Shown here: piece by piece, positions 54,116 to 63,663 of the stretch
Numbering within the stretch: the first letter of the stretch is position 1
How the letters are laid out: the number at the start of each line of letters is the position of its first letter
Source: Physcocola sp002396385
GTDB lineage: Bacteria > Bacteroidota > Bacteroidia > Bacteroidales > Paludibacteraceae
DNA: 64,000 bases
Assembly (NCBI GenBank): GCA_946535435.1
Contig: CAMNDM010000011.1
Coordinates: forward strand, 22,797-86,796
Direction: 5' to 3'
Program-made: the position numbers and the translations under genes
Notes under the pieces: generated by a model
Told to the model about the DNA's origin: nothing
The model's input: only the letters and a program-made list of their open reading frames with translations
Databases searched by the model: none

Positions 54116-56254
54116 TTACTTAACAACCAACTTGATGCTCTTAACACCATTAGCGTTAGCAACGCGTACGGTGTAGATGCCTGCAGGGAAGTTGTTGTTT
54201 ACAACAACATCGCCTTCAACATCCTGGTTGTAAACCAAAGCACCAGCTGCACTGTAGATGCTTACGTTTGCAGCACCGCCAGTAGTAACGGTAAATTCGC
54301 TTTCTGCTGGGTTAGGATATACTGCTACAGCGTTCAAATCTGCTGCTTCTGCGTTAACACCATCGTGTGATTCTTCATACTCGAAGTCAGGAATGTCTGC
54401 GCTCTTGAAGGTGAACATAAAGTTCGAAAGGTCACCTGGCTGAACTGTTACGTCAGGTGAAATAGTCATTTGCAGTTTCTGCACTCCTTCGTACTTGAAC
54501 AATACGGTCAAGTCGTCAGCAAGGTCAGCACCAGCTGCTACCCAACCCCAGCAAGTCCAGTCTTTTGTAGGATCACCATCCGCAGCACCGTCAGGATCTT
54601 GAGTGCCGTCAACATACAAACCGCACTTAGGAGTTGCTGTCAAGTTGAATGAACCCCATGCTTCTGCTTCTGGATCGTTGTGCTCTTCCCATGAACGGAT
54701 GATGTTACCATTCTGACCTGGATTTTTACCCTTTGCAATCTGGAAACCAATGGTACCAAGTTTTGAAGTAGATGAGTTGGTCATACAGTGAACGGTATAG
54801 TAACCCTTCTTCTTAACGTCAATAGTGTACATCACCCATTCGCCTGGCTCTGTCATACAGAGGTTGTGAAGGTCTCCACCTTGTGTGCCGTAACCATCAC
54901 CAGGGGCTGCCCAGTTTGCACCCAAACCTGCAGTTGAGTGACTTACGTCAACACAATCGCTATAGCGGAAGCATTCTTTCAAATCTTCTTTACCAGAATA
55001 GATTGCACCTATGTTGCAACATTCAGCCTCTGTGCCTTTAGCCTCAGCTCCTGTCTTCTTGCCACTCTTCTCTTTGTCTTCTGGATCTACGTATGCAGAA
55101 GAGTTGTTATCGTGGTAAGCTATAGCTTCTCCACCATAGTCGAACCATCCTACATTCAATATACCGTACTCTTCACCCAACATTGGAATTTCCTGAATGG
55201 CATATTCTTCTGGTTCTGGGATAGGTGGAATTTCTGCCTGACCAAGCAGTACAGGTACGATGTATTCTCCTGAAGGACGGAGGTTGCTGCCAGTATACTG
55301 CTGAGAACAGCTCTTGATACAGTTCGACTGCTCGTTCTTTTCACCCCATGCCCAATAGCACCAAGAAATCAACTGGCCACCATTGTTACCGCTTGGCTGC
55401 AGGTTGGCGAGGAACTGATTAGCTGCGTCTGTACACAATGCACCGTCACCGTCGAAACGTACTGCACCCCACTCTGATACGAAGATAGGAATTGATGAGG
55501 CTGCGCCTACCATACGTGGAACGACGTCACCCATGTGTGAGCAAGTGTACACGTGGGTAGAATACAACAGGCCAAGGTTGTACTGGGACTTGTTGATTGG
55601 TGAGTTTGCAGCTTCGTGTGGATTTTGGTCCCACTGTGGTGTTGGAATAACTACCATTGCTCCTGGGTCTTTCTGCTCAATGATTGGAAGAATCTTGTTT
55701 GAATATTCCTTCAAGTCGTTCCATGACAAGCCTTTAGGCTCGTTACAGATTTCGTACAAGACGTTGGTAAAACCGTTTTCTTTTACCCAAGCGCAGTTTC
55801 TTTCAAAGAAACCCTTTGCCTCGTTGAGGTAGTTGTTAGGATTACCGCTACCGCCGTCACCTTCAAGGATGTGCCAGTCCAACAAAACATACATATTCAG
55901 GTCGCTTGCCATCTTGATGTAGTTGTGAACCTTGTTGTCTTGGTCCTGACCATATTTACCTTTACTGTTCTGGGCGTAGCATGCTAAACGTACGATGTTT
56001 GCACCCCAAGTCTTCATGGCATTGAAACCATCTTGTCTCAAGCAGTTAACAACCTCGTCATAGTTGATTGAGAAGGTACTCCAACCTTTCAACTGGATAG
56101 GCTGTCCGCTCTGTGAACTCAACTGGTTACCTACCAACTTCAAACGACCCCATTCCTGGGTGTAGTTGTTGCTGGCGAAATCAGTGTTGCTCAACTCTGC
56201 ATTTGCGGCCATAGCACCACAAAGTGCAGCTGTAAGAAATAAAGATTTCTTCAT
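54116..56254 (-). CDS. GH5 glycoside hydrolase with carbohydrate-binding and T9SS tail (copy 2)
   Basis: The 712-residue protein aligns with copy 1 throughout: signal peptide MKKSLFLTAALCGAMAANA, Glu172 in NEPKG, Glu261 in VSEWGA, CBM6-like module and the type A sorting tail. Copies differ mostly after the barrel, where copy 2 has a Pro/Glu linker (IPPIPEPEEY). The frame is open 82 codons upstream of 56254 but the signal peptide starts at 56254, so the longer form is not likely. The gap at 56255-56689 holds no gene that I can support. Confidence 0.92.
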   Translation of the reverse strand: MKKSLFLTAALCGAMAANAELSNTDFASNNYTQEWGRLKLVGNQLSSQSGQPIQLKGWSTFSINYDEVVNCLRQDGFNAMKTWGANIVRLACYAQNSKGKYGQDQDNKVHNYIKMASDLNMYVLLDWHILEGDGGSGNPNNYLNEAKGFFERNCAWVKENGFTNVLYEICNEPKGLSWNDLKEYSNKILPIIEQKDPGAMVVIPTPQWDQNPHEAANSPINKSQYNLGLLYSTHVYTCSHMGDVVPRMVGAASSIPIFVSEWGAVRFDGDGALCTDAANQFLANLQPSGNNGGQLISWCYWAWGEKNEQSNCIKSCSQQYTGSNLRPSGEYIVPVLLGQAEIPPIPEPEEYAIQEIPMLGEEYGILNVGWFDYGGEAIAYHDNNSSAYVDPEDKEKSGKKTGAEAKGTEAECCNIGAIYSGKEDLKECFRYSDCVDVSHSTAGLGANWAAPGDGYGTQGGDLHNLCMTEPGEWVMYTIDVKKKGYYTVHCMTNSSTSKLGTIGFQIAKGKNPGQNGNIIRSWEEHNDPEAEAWGSFNLTATPKCGLYVDGTQDPDGAADGDPTKDWTCWGWVAAGADLADDLTVLFKYEGVQKLQMTISPDVTVQPGDLSNFMFTFKSADIPDFEYEESHDGVNAEAADLNAVAVYPNPAESEFTVTTGGAANVSIYSAAGALVYNQDVEGDVVVNNNFPAGIYTVRVANANGVKSIKLVVK

Positions 56255-56689
56255 TTTTGAACTTTTTTTGTTAGTAATTATGAATTGAAATTGTTTGTCT
56301 TGTTTAAGATGCCCAATAAAGGGATGCTCGTTTCTTTTTAGTTCAGCGTATTTTTTATATACACTTTCTAATTTTGGGCAAATATGAATGTTTTTTAGCG
56401 AATTACAAAGCTTTTTAGAACTAAAAATGTGAACAAATCTGTATTTTGTCTGTTTTTTATGTTCTACAACATATATTTCTTTGCTTTCTTCTAGTTCCAC
56501 ATCCGTTATTGTCTCTGTTCATTAACTATACAAAAACTGTGCCTTGCCTGCTTTATGTGACGATGTTTCCTTTTCTTTTTTACTCTGTTTTGACTCCATT
56601 CTCTACTTTGATTTTGCTCTTGTGGAGGTGGAAGTCTATTCTCGCGCAGTTTATTTTGTGTCGCATCTCACTTTATTATTGTGGTGGCG

Positions 56690-58246
56690 CTATTCTGTCC
56701 TTTTTGTTGGATTTGTTGCTCCGGTCTGCCCGTCTGTCACTCCTCTGACTGTTGGGCCATTGTAGGTTGCTTGAATTTCTGCACGCTCTAAGGTTGCCTG
56801 AATGTTGTGTACGCTTGTCGTTACCGGTGCTTTCGAAAACTCGGTCACATTGTAGTTCTTTATCAGTTTCTCGTGGTACCGGCTGTCGTTTCGTGGTAGC
56901 ACGAAGGGTTTGCTGGCTTTCCCGTCGTCGCTGATGTGGCTGAAGTAGGGGAGCGCGTAGTTGCCGTCTTCCCTTCTGCTGCAGAATACGATCCAACGGC
57001 TGTTGCTGGTCCAATCGTGGTAGCTGTCGCTTTCTGTCGCGCTATTCACTTCGTCCAGCGAACGGACTTTGTTGCCATTCAGGTCTATCATGTAGAGGTC
57101 GGCGCTTTTGTTGGTTTGGGTCGATGGTCCGAAACTCGATACTGTTATCAGCAGGAATTTGCCGTCGGGCGATGCTTTGGGGTAGGTGGCGCTTCGTCTT
57201 TCTTTGGCGGCCTCATACACCATTTCGTTTTCTCCCCATTCCGTTGCCCCCTTATATCTTACACGGTAGATGTTGTAGAGGAGGTTGCGCGGGTTCATAC
57301 TTTTCTGGTAGCAGCTGTCGGTACTGTTGAAATAGAGGTATTCGCCATTGCTGCTCCAGCAGGGGTTGCTTTCTTGCTGCTCTGGTGTTTTCCGTATGGG
57401 GCTGATCTCATTCTTCTCTATGTCGTAGAGTACCAAGTCGCTGTTGTCGTCGAAGACGTCGATTTTACAGTTGTCGTTCGAACAGAAGCGCTGCAGGACT
57501 TTGTTGCTTGAAAAGGCTATAAGTGGTTTGCTGGGGTGCCACGCGGGGTAGATGGTGGGGTTGGCCATGTCGCCGCAACGGGTGTTGATTTTTCTAATCT
57601 CTCCATTGTAGGTAAGCAGCAATCCGCCATTCGGACCACGGTAATAGAACATCTTGTTCTCGGGGTGGTTCCGTTGGGCGGTGTGGCAGTTCATACACTT
57701 CTGTTGCTGGTTGTTCCCTTTTATGTGGTCGTGGTGGTTGGTGAAAATGGCCTCCTCTTCGCCTTCTTCCAGGTTGAATTGGTATATGCCCATTTCGCCT
57801 GAACCCATGTACGATGGCTCTATCAACCGGTAGGTCAGGTAGGGGTCTATGCTGTCGGTACTGACGTTGTTGGTGAAAGGCTTGTAGTGTTCCCACTTGC
57901 CCCCTTTCTCTGCATATAGGTCGTATGTGATTCCCCTGCCGTTGGCTTTTTCCAACAGCCGCTTCCACTGTTTTGCCGGAAACGACAGTTCTAAGTCTTT
58001 CCCTGAAGTTACAATTAGTTCCTCTTCCCCTGCCGTCAACCTCGCTACCACTTTGTCTGCGGCTTCATCCAGGCGGAAGTTCAGGGGGGCTATGTTGGCC
58101 GGTATAACCAGATGGCTATAGTCGGGGTATATAGGTGCTTCTTTACTGTTTTCCACATACTGGCCGGGTAGGCTGTTGCTGCAGCTGTTAAACAGTAATG
58201 TGGCTCCAATAGCTATTATATATAATAAGGTGCGTCGTCTCCTCAT
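56690..58246 (-). CDS. PD40 beta-propeller lipoprotein with a CXXCH haem motif
   Basis: The 518-residue protein has a lipoprotein signal (LLFNSC). The middle has a cytochrome-type haem site, KCMNCHTAQ, followed by TolB/PD40-like propeller blades: WHPSKPLIAFSSNKV, CWSSNGEYLYFNSTD, ASPDGKFLLITVSSFGPST and DWTSNSRWIVFCSRREDG. So it may bind one covalent haem at the cell surface or periplasm. Function unknown. Its stop lies near the GH5 leader, and it is 3 bases after the DUF6057-like gene, so it is probably the second gene of that operon. Confidence 0.75.
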   Translation of the reverse strand: MRRRRTLLYIIAIGATLLFNSCSNSLPGQYVENSKEAPIYPDYSHLVIPANIAPLNFRLDEAADKVVARLTAGEEELIVTSGKDLELSFPAKQWKRLLEKANGRGITYDLYAEKGGKWEHYKPFTNNVSTDSIDPYLTYRLIEPSYMGSGEMGIYQFNLEEGEEEAIFTNHHDHIKGNNQQQKCMNCHTAQRNHPENKMFYYRGPNGGLLLTYNGEIRKINTRCGDMANPTIYPAWHPSKPLIAFSSNKVLQRFCSNDNCKIDVFDDNSDLVLYDIEKNEISPIRKTPEQQESNPCWSSNGEYLYFNSTDSCYQKSMNPRNLLYNIYRVRYKGATEWGENEMVYEAAKERRSATYPKASPDGKFLLITVSSFGPSTQTNKSADLYMIDLNGNKVRSLDEVNSATESDSYHDWTSNSRWIVFCSRREDGNYALPYFSHISDDGKASKPFVLPRNDSRYHEKLIKNYNVTEFSKAPVTTSVHNIQATLERAEIQATYNGPTVRGVTDGQTGATNPTKRTE

Positions 58247-58249
58247 GGC

Positions 58250-60046
58250 CTATTTCCTTTTGTCTTTATAGTCGTAAATGTTGCAAAATGCAAAATGGTA
58301 ACAGAGTGTACCTTTGTATTTGAGCAGCTGTTTGGCTCCTTCTTCTGGCATTCCTTGGTAGAGTCGTAATTCGTGGAAGAAGTTGTTGCACAACTCTATT
58401 ACTGGTCGGCTCACTGGAAACATCTTCACCAACTGGGGTTGCTTGTTCTGCATGGCGTAAATGGTCAGTGCTTCCTGCATATACACGGGCATTTGTTGGC
58501 TATAGTCGTCGCAAGCATATCTGAAGTCGGCCATAAACTGTTTTAGGTTCAGGTAATAGAGGTCTAGCAGCAGGCGCAGGCGCATTTGTTCTTTGTCTGG
58601 ATGCCTGTATTTTGCGTACGAGGTTTGCAGATTGCAGTTCTCGGTGTAGACGTTTTCTTTGATTTGCCCATCGTACACGCGCTTGTAGCTCGGAAAGTCT
58701 GCGAACAGTTGGTCTCGGTTGCCTATATATTTTTCCATCCTGGCCGCCCAACTGTCGTAGATGCTGGTCTGTTTCAGTAGGGTGGTGTAGCGTCTGGCCA
58801 GTGGTTGCTCGTCGCGTACCAGCGCATATACGGCAAATTGTTTCAACAACTCGACATTGCGTCCGGTGGTGACCCATTTTTCCATCTCCCAGCGGTAGGC
58901 TTTGTTGACCAGCGAGCAATAGAAGTAGAGGTCGGGTGTAAAGGCAAGGTCGGTTATGTCTTGGTAGGGCGATTTTATGGTGTCGAGTCTGCCCGAGTGC
59001 TTGAAGGCCTCGTCCCATAAACGGTTGGTCTGGTGCAGGGCTAGGAACCGGTAACTGTCCGATATGTTGGTCGGCGTTTCCAATGCGTTGGCGGCTTCAA
59101 TTACTTCCTCCCATTTGTGTTCTTCTGTCAGGTGCTGCAGCCTCAGCTCGGTTCTGAAGTTGGTGTCGCGGTTACTGAGTAGGAAAACGCCAACTAGTCC
59201 TGCGGCCAGTAGAATCGTGTTGTAGGCCCGGTGGCGTATGTCCACGTTCGTGTAAGGTCCGGCAAGTGGAAGAAGGACTATGCTGGCTAATGCCAACAGC
59301 GAAATGGTGAACAAGTTGCCGTATGCGCTGTCGGGCAATGGTGAGAAGAACGCGTAGGAGTAGGCTTCGTTCAACAGGTAGCTGCCCGTAAGGTGGCTGA
59401 GCAGCGCTTGCAGAACCAGCGCTGTTCCAGCGCCAGCGACCGAGGCCCTGCGGTTGCTGTGAAACCACGTTGCCGATGCTGCAAGTAACGCGAGGTGGGC
59501 GAATAGGCCGATAGCGAAGTACAGTATTGTGCACAATAGCGCTGAAAAAGCGATCCATCCATATCCGCTTTTTTGCTTGATGCCGTTTGCTAGCAATAGG
59601 CTGATGGCTAATCCCAATTCCAATTCTACTACATACGCGCTTTCGAAGTTGCAGAACAGTGTGTAGCCTACCGATGTTTGGGCGAACAGGCACAGTAGGG
59701 CAGGTAGGTAGTTCAGTACCGTCAGTTGGCTGTTGCCCCCAACAAGTCGGTCGGTCAGTTTTTTTATACCCACCAAGCCCAGCGACATGAACAGGGCTCC
59801 CAACCACGGGTAGTAGAGGTATTGGGCTAAATAGCGGCTTATATATCTGAGCAACCCTGACGAATGTTGCATTGTCTCGTTGAAAAACACACTGTTCGCA
59901 AGAAACAGGTTGCAATTCTGAACCTTATAAAGGTACTCATAGTTGTATCCGCCCAGCAGCAGAAGCGCGAAGACTGAAAAGAGGGCAGTGGATGCCCACT
60001 CTGTGTTTATCGCCTTCTTCAGAATTGTTGGTTTTTGTTGTTCCAT
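58250..60046 (-). CDS. DUF6057-like membrane protein with helical periplasmic tail
   Basis: The 598-residue protein has about nine or ten membrane helices in its first half, including STALFSVFALLLLGGYNYEY, FISLLALASIVLLPLAGPY-like text and NTILLAAGLVGVFLLSN. The second half is soluble and alpha-helical, resembling TPR-type pairs (WEEVIEAANALE, PYQDITDLAFTPDLYFYC). It resembles Bacteroidales proteins listed as DUF6057; I know no activity. The next gene, a PD40 lipoprotein with a haem motif, starts 3 bases later, so they likely act together. Confidence 0.65.
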   Translation of the reverse strand: MEQQKPTILKKAINTEWASTALFSVFALLLLGGYNYEYLYKVQNCNLFLANSVFFNETMQHSSGLLRYISRYLAQYLYYPWLGALFMSLGLVGIKKLTDRLVGGNSQLTVLNYLPALLCLFAQTSVGYTLFCNFESAYVVELELGLAISLLLANGIKQKSGYGWIAFSALLCTILYFAIGLFAHLALLAASATWFHSNRRASVAGAGTALVLQALLSHLTGSYLLNEAYSYAFFSPLPDSAYGNLFTISLLALASIVLLPLAGPYTNVDIRHRAYNTILLAAGLVGVFLLSNRDTNFRTELRLQHLTEEHKWEEVIEAANALETPTNISDSYRFLALHQTNRLWDEAFKHSGRLDTIKSPYQDITDLAFTPDLYFYCSLVNKAYRWEMEKWVTTGRNVELLKQFAVYALVRDEQPLARRYTTLLKQTSIYDSWAARMEKYIGNRDQLFADFPSYKRVYDGQIKENVYTENCNLQTSYAKYRHPDKEQMRLRLLLDLYYLNLKQFMADFRYACDDYSQQMPVYMQEALTIYAMQNKQPQLVKMFPVSRPVIELCNNFFHELRLYQGMPEEGAKQLLKYKGTLCYHFAFCNIYDYKDKRK

Positions 60047-60074
60047 CTTTTGCCTGTTGTTTGTGGATTTTCGC

Positions 60075-60545
60075 TTATCGCATCTTTAGGATGTTGGTGC
60101 AGCCTTCTTCCAGCAGCGAAATTACTAATTCAAAACCTTGTGCGCCTCCATAGTAGGGGTCGGGTACGTAATCTTCCGGTGTGTCGGCGTTGAAGTATTC
60201 GCGCATAGCGTGTATCTTGCGCTCTTGTTCTATGGTTTGGGCCCGGTCTCTCAAGTCTTCGATGTTGTTGTTGTCCATCCCTACAATCAGGTCGAAGTAA
60301 TCGAAATCGGTCTGACGTACGGGTCTTGATATTGATGTGATGTCGTATCCGTGTATCCGTGCGTGCTCGCGCATCCTGCGGTCGGCTGGCTCTCCTTCAT
60401 GGTAGTTGATGATTCCTGCCGAGTCTATCTCGTATTGGTCTGCGATTTCGGCCTGTTCTGCCAGCTTTTTCAGAATGGCTTCTGCGGCTGCCGAACGACA
60501 GATGTTCCCTAGACAGACGAAAAGTATTTTTGTTTTACCAGACAT
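60075..60545 (-). CDS. Low-molecular-weight protein-tyrosine phosphatase
   Basis: The 156-residue protein has the phosphatase loop CLGNICRS with nucleophile Cys11 and Arg17, and the general acid Asp in VPDPYYGGAQGFE. The fold is that of bacterial Wzb/PtpA enzymes, which often regulate polysaccharide export. No kinase is adjacent, so the target is open. Confidence 0.93.
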   Translation of the reverse strand: MSGKTKILFVCLGNICRSAAAEAILKKLAEQAEIADQYEIDSAGIINYHEGEPADRRMREHARIHGYDITSISRPVRQTDFDYFDLIVGMDNNNIEDLRDRAQTIEQERKIHAMREYFNADTPEDYVPDPYYGGAQGFELVISLLEEGCTNILKMR

Positions 60546-60568
60546 GGCTTCTGTTTGTTAGTCTTCTG

Positions 60569-60576
60569 CAAATATA
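60569..60576 (-). promoter_or_regulatory. Probable -7 element of the phosphatase gene
   Basis: On the minus strand TATATTTG fits TAnnTTTG and lies 24 bases before the start. Confidence 0.4.
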
Positions 60577-60593
60577 CCGATTTGTGGCATAAA

Positions 60594-60636
60594 AAAGGGA
60601 AGATTGCCGTACACATTGCACGAAAATCTTCCCTTT
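60594..60636 (-). terminator. Terminator after the flavin oxidoreductase
   Basis: AAAGGGAAGATT pairs perfectly with AATCTTCCCTTT around a 19-nt loop, with A and T runs outside. Confidence 0.75.
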
Positions 60637-60664
60637 GTCGGGTTGATATGTTTTTTGCCTTTCC

Positions 60665-61714
60665 CTAGAGGCTGTTTTTAAAACTTTGGAATATCTCTTT
60701 CACGGTTTCTATCTTTTTCGCCTTAAAGGCATTTGAACCGCAGAAAGCATAGCCATTCTCCAATTTTCCCTTAAAGGCGTTGTAGAGGGCCATTACAATG
60801 CAGTAGGGCGATTGCTCGCCTTTGCAGGTCTTAATGCAGTGTACGGGGCAGCGCTTAGGGTGTTTCTCGCCTTTTTCTACCTTGTCGATGAAACTGTTGG
60901 CAATGGCTCGCCCTGGCATTCCTACCGGACTCTGTATAATGGAGATGTCTTCCTCTTTCGCGTCAATATAGGCCTGCTTGAACGCTTCAGACGCATCGCA
61001 CTCTTCTGTGGTCACGAAGCGGGTTCCCATTTGTATACCGCTGGCTCCCAGTTTGAGAATCCGGTCTGCGTCTTCGCTGGTGTATATGCCGCCTGCACCG
61101 AACACGGGTATCGATTTCTCGCCTTTGTATTCGTTGGCTACGGCTACCACTTCGGGCAGTGTCTTTTCTAGTGAGAAGTGCTCGTCGAACAACTGGTCGG
61201 CCTTGTAGCCAAGATGGCCTCCTGCTTTTGGACCTTCCACTACGATGGCGTCGGGCAGATAGTTATACAGCTGTTTCCACTTCTCGCAAATGATTTTTGC
61301 TGCACGTGCCGATGATACGATGGGGGCAAGCTTGGTGGTCGAATCCTTGGTTAGGTACGATGGCAGGTCTAGTGGCAGGCCGGCTCCCGAAAATATGATG
61401 TCGGCTTTCTCCTGGATGGCTGTCTTTACCATGTCGGCAAAGTTGCTCATAGCTACCATCACGTTTACACCGATTATACCTTGCGATTTTGCCCGCGCTT
61501 TCTGTATCTCTTCTTTCAGACCTAAAATGCTCGCCTTTATATAGTCCGGACTTAATTTCTTGTATATTAGGCCTAACCCGGCACTCGATATCACTCCTAT
61601 GCCGCCTTCGTTTGCTACGGCCGATGCCAATCCCGATAGTGATATTCCTACACCCATTCCACCCTGGATGATAGGCACACGCAGTGTTAAATCACCAATT
61701 TTAATTGAATCCAT
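60665..61714 (-). CDS. NAD(P)H-dependent flavin oxidoreductase / nitronate monooxygenase family
   Basis: The 349-residue protein is an FMN TIM barrel: LRVPIIQGGMGVGISLSGLA, GIGVISSAGLG, IFSGAGLPLDLP, VVEGPKAGGHLGY and IPVFGAGGIYTSEDADRI, then LGASGIQMGTRFVTT. It may be a 2-nitropropane dioxygenase-like or enoyl-reductase-like enzyme (FabK-related). A Cys-rich stretch near the end (CPVHCIKTCKGEQSPYC) is an addition seen in this subgroup. The substrate is not set by sequence. Confidence 0.88.
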   Translation of the reverse strand: MDSIKIGDLTLRVPIIQGGMGVGISLSGLASAVANEGGIGVISSAGLGLIYKKLSPDYIKASILGLKEEIQKARAKSQGIIGVNVMVAMSNFADMVKTAIQEKADIIFSGAGLPLDLPSYLTKDSTTKLAPIVSSARAAKIICEKWKQLYNYLPDAIVVEGPKAGGHLGYKADQLFDEHFSLEKTLPEVVAVANEYKGEKSIPVFGAGGIYTSEDADRILKLGASGIQMGTRFVTTEECDASEAFKQAYIDAKEEDISIIQSPVGMPGRAIANSFIDKVEKGEKHPKRCPVHCIKTCKGEQSPYCIVMALYNAFKGKLENGYAFCGSNAFKAKKIETVKEIFQSFKNSL

Positions 61715-61749
61715 CTTTATAATTCTCTTATAAAATTTATCGTTTCTTG

Positions 61750-61757
61750 CAAAATTA
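61750..61757 (-). promoter_or_regulatory. Probable -7 element of the flavin oxidoreductase gene
   Basis: On the minus strand TAATTTTG fits TAnnTTTG and lies 36 bases before the start. Confidence 0.45.
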
Positions 61758-61918
61758 AGAAATTTACTACAACGATAAACCTAAAATTGGAAGTTTTATA
61801 ACTTGACTTAATAAAATATTTATAGCTGAATTTGGTTAGTTAATAATAATAACTTTTTTATCTGAATGTGGCTGAGTTTGTTACGGATTTTTTCTCTTGA
61901 TATGCCGAAATAGAATGG

Positions 61919-63070
61919 TTACTCAATTTTTCTTGCCTTTGTAGTGCTGCCTTTGCGCATTTGTGGGCGGCCTACTTGAAAGCTTTCCCTTACGGCGAGG
62001 TCGGCATACGGTTTCCCGCTGAAAATGCTCTCTTGGTTGCACATGTCCGCTTCTGTGCCGTAATAGATGATGAATGGACGACCTAAACTCCTGCAGAATG
62101 ACAAGGCTTCGTCTCTTAGTCTGGTGTCTCCTTTGCAATGGTACAGCAGTCGGTCGGTGTCGTGGTTGTCGAGGAACAGTAGTAGTTTGAAGTCTTTCGG
62201 ATAGTTGTTGAAGTGTTTCCTGACTTCCCGAATCAGTTCGTTGTTTTTTGTCAGTCTTTCCCCTTTATAGATATGTGAGAGTACTATGTCGCGAAAACGG
62301 AAGTCCAATACTCCGTCAAGGACTCCTATGTAGTCTTTCTGTAGTTCCTCTTGGCTTATGCCGTTGTGTAGTTTTTCCCACTTGTGCTTCAAATGGATGG
62401 TATTGAATAGCTCGGGAGTGAGTCCGGCACACCAAACTTCGCCTATGAAGACTTTACCGGGATAGGCTTTTTTCATAATCGTCATCCATTCTTTCCAAAA
62501 GTCGAACGAGGGTCCTATTGCGTGGTCTATCCTTAGTCCGTCGAATCCGGCGTCGCACCAGAATTCAGCAACTTTGGTTATGTATTCTCTCGCTTCTCTA
62601 TTGTCCAGGTTTAATTTTGGCAACTCGCCGAAGTTCATAAAACATTTGTAGGTGTTGTCTTCCCTAAAGTAAAACCAGTTGCGGTAACGGCTCTGCTTGT
62701 CTGTTATTGCTTCTCTGAAAAATGGATGTGTGTTGGCGCAATGGTTCGGTACGTAGTCGGTTATTATGTGCATGCCGTGGTTGTGGACGTTTTCTATCAG
62801 ACTCCGCAAGTCTTCCATAGTGCCAAAGTGGTGGTCTACGCTGAAGTAGTCTGTTATGTGGTAGCCGTGGTAGTTCTTGCTCTCGCAAATTGGAGAAAGC
62901 CACAGCGTGTTGAAGCCCATTCCCTGTATGTAGTCGAGTTGGCTGTTTATGTAGTTTAATGTGCCGCCCATAAATCTGTTGCCGTTGGGCTGGTCGGTGT
63001 CTCCTCCGAAACGGTCTACTAATATATGGTATATGTAGGCTTTGTCAATCCAGCTTTTCTCTTTCCTCAT
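61919..63070 (-). CDS. Cytosolic GH13 alpha-amylase family protein
   Basis: The 383-residue protein carries the GH13 signatures: ITDYVPNH (103-110), GLRIDHAIG with nucleophile Asp182, FIGEVWC with acid/base Glu211, and DNHDTDR at 301-307. No signal peptide is present, so it acts on internal alpha-glucans such as maltodextrin or glycogen. It is short: the C-terminal beta domain usual in GH13 is absent. Its start overlaps the end of the upstream gene by 26 bases, so the two are coupled. Confidence 0.9.
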   Translation of the reverse strand: MRKEKSWIDKAYIYHILVDRFGGDTDQPNGNRFMGGTLNYINSQLDYIQGMGFNTLWLSPICESKNYHGYHITDYFSVDHHFGTMEDLRSLIENVHNHGMHIITDYVPNHCANTHPFFREAITDKQSRYRNWFYFREDNTYKCFMNFGELPKLNLDNREAREYITKVAEFWCDAGFDGLRIDHAIGPSFDFWKEWMTIMKKAYPGKVFIGEVWCAGLTPELFNTIHLKHKWEKLHNGISQEELQKDYIGVLDGVLDFRFRDIVLSHIYKGERLTKNNELIREVRKHFNNYPKDFKLLLFLDNHDTDRLLYHCKGDTRLRDEALSFCRSLGRPFIIYYGTEADMCNQESIFSGKPYADLAVRESFQVGRPQMRKGSTTKARKIE

Positions 63071-63629
63071 ATCGCAATTTGTTTATTAGTTTCAATGTGT
63101 TTGTTTTTGCGCTTTTCAGTCCGGGGGGGAGCAGGTCGTCCTCCATCAGGCCTAATTGTTGTTTCAATTCTTGTGCCAATTCGGGGTAGTGCCTGCATTG
63201 TTTGTAGGCCAAGTGTATGCAGAGGGCCCTGATGCCTACCGGGTGGTCACACGATAGCATTGTAGTCAGGCAGAAATCAATGAAATCGGTCTGCAATTCT
63301 GTTTTATCGAATTCTGTCTCCCGCAACATCGATAACAATATGCGTTGTTTTGACGGACTTTTGGTGTCGATGGCCAGTCGCATAAACTGGGCTTTGTGCG
63401 GATATACGTAGGTCGTGCGGTCTTTGGGGTGAAGGTGTTGTGTGACCCATGTCGCGTTGTCCGATGCCTTTTTTGCAACGGGGTCGTCGGTTTCCTCAAA
63501 AATGTGGCGCAACAGAAGGTCGATTAAGCCATTGGCGTTATCCTCTGCCAGATTGGCTATCTCGGAAAGGTCTTTCTCGTGCAACCTTCCTTCTAGTTTT
63601 TGTTCTATTGTTTTTACACTGTGTGTCAT
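63045..63629 (-). CDS. Helical repeat-like protein of unknown function
   Basis: The 194-residue protein is all-helical with HEAT-like pairs (GLIDLLLRHIFEETDDPVA, FIDFCLTTMLSCDHPVGIRA, LCIHLAYKQCRHYPELAQEL). I do not recognise a family. I chose ATG 63629 since the promoter-like element at 63634-63663 lies between it and the longer upstream frame. That would make the mRNA nearly leaderless. It overlaps the GH13 gene, so the two may share a job, but nothing else shows what. Confidence 0.65.
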   Translation of the reverse strand: MTHSVKTIEQKLEGRLHEKDLSEIANLAEDNANGLIDLLLRHIFEETDDPVAKKASDNATWVTQHLHPKDRTTYVYPHKAQFMRLAIDTKSPSKQRILLSMLRETEFDKTELQTDFIDFCLTTMLSCDHPVGIRALCIHLAYKQCRHYPELAQELKQQLGLMEDDLLPPGLKSAKTNTLKLINKLRYEEREKLD

Positions 63630-63633
63630 ATCG

Positions 63634-63663
63634 CAAATGTACCATCTTTTTTGTAAATGCAAA
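63634..63663 (-). promoter_or_regulatory. Promoter of the helical-protein/GH13 operon
   Basis: On the minus strand TTTG at 63663-63660 and TACATTTG at 63641-63634 are 18 bases apart. The -7 element ends 5 bases before the ATG. Confidence 0.5.

Noticed and set aside
56255..56500. N-terminal extension of GH5 copy 2
   Set aside because: The signal peptide begins at 56254, as in copy 1; the upstream residues have no counterpart.
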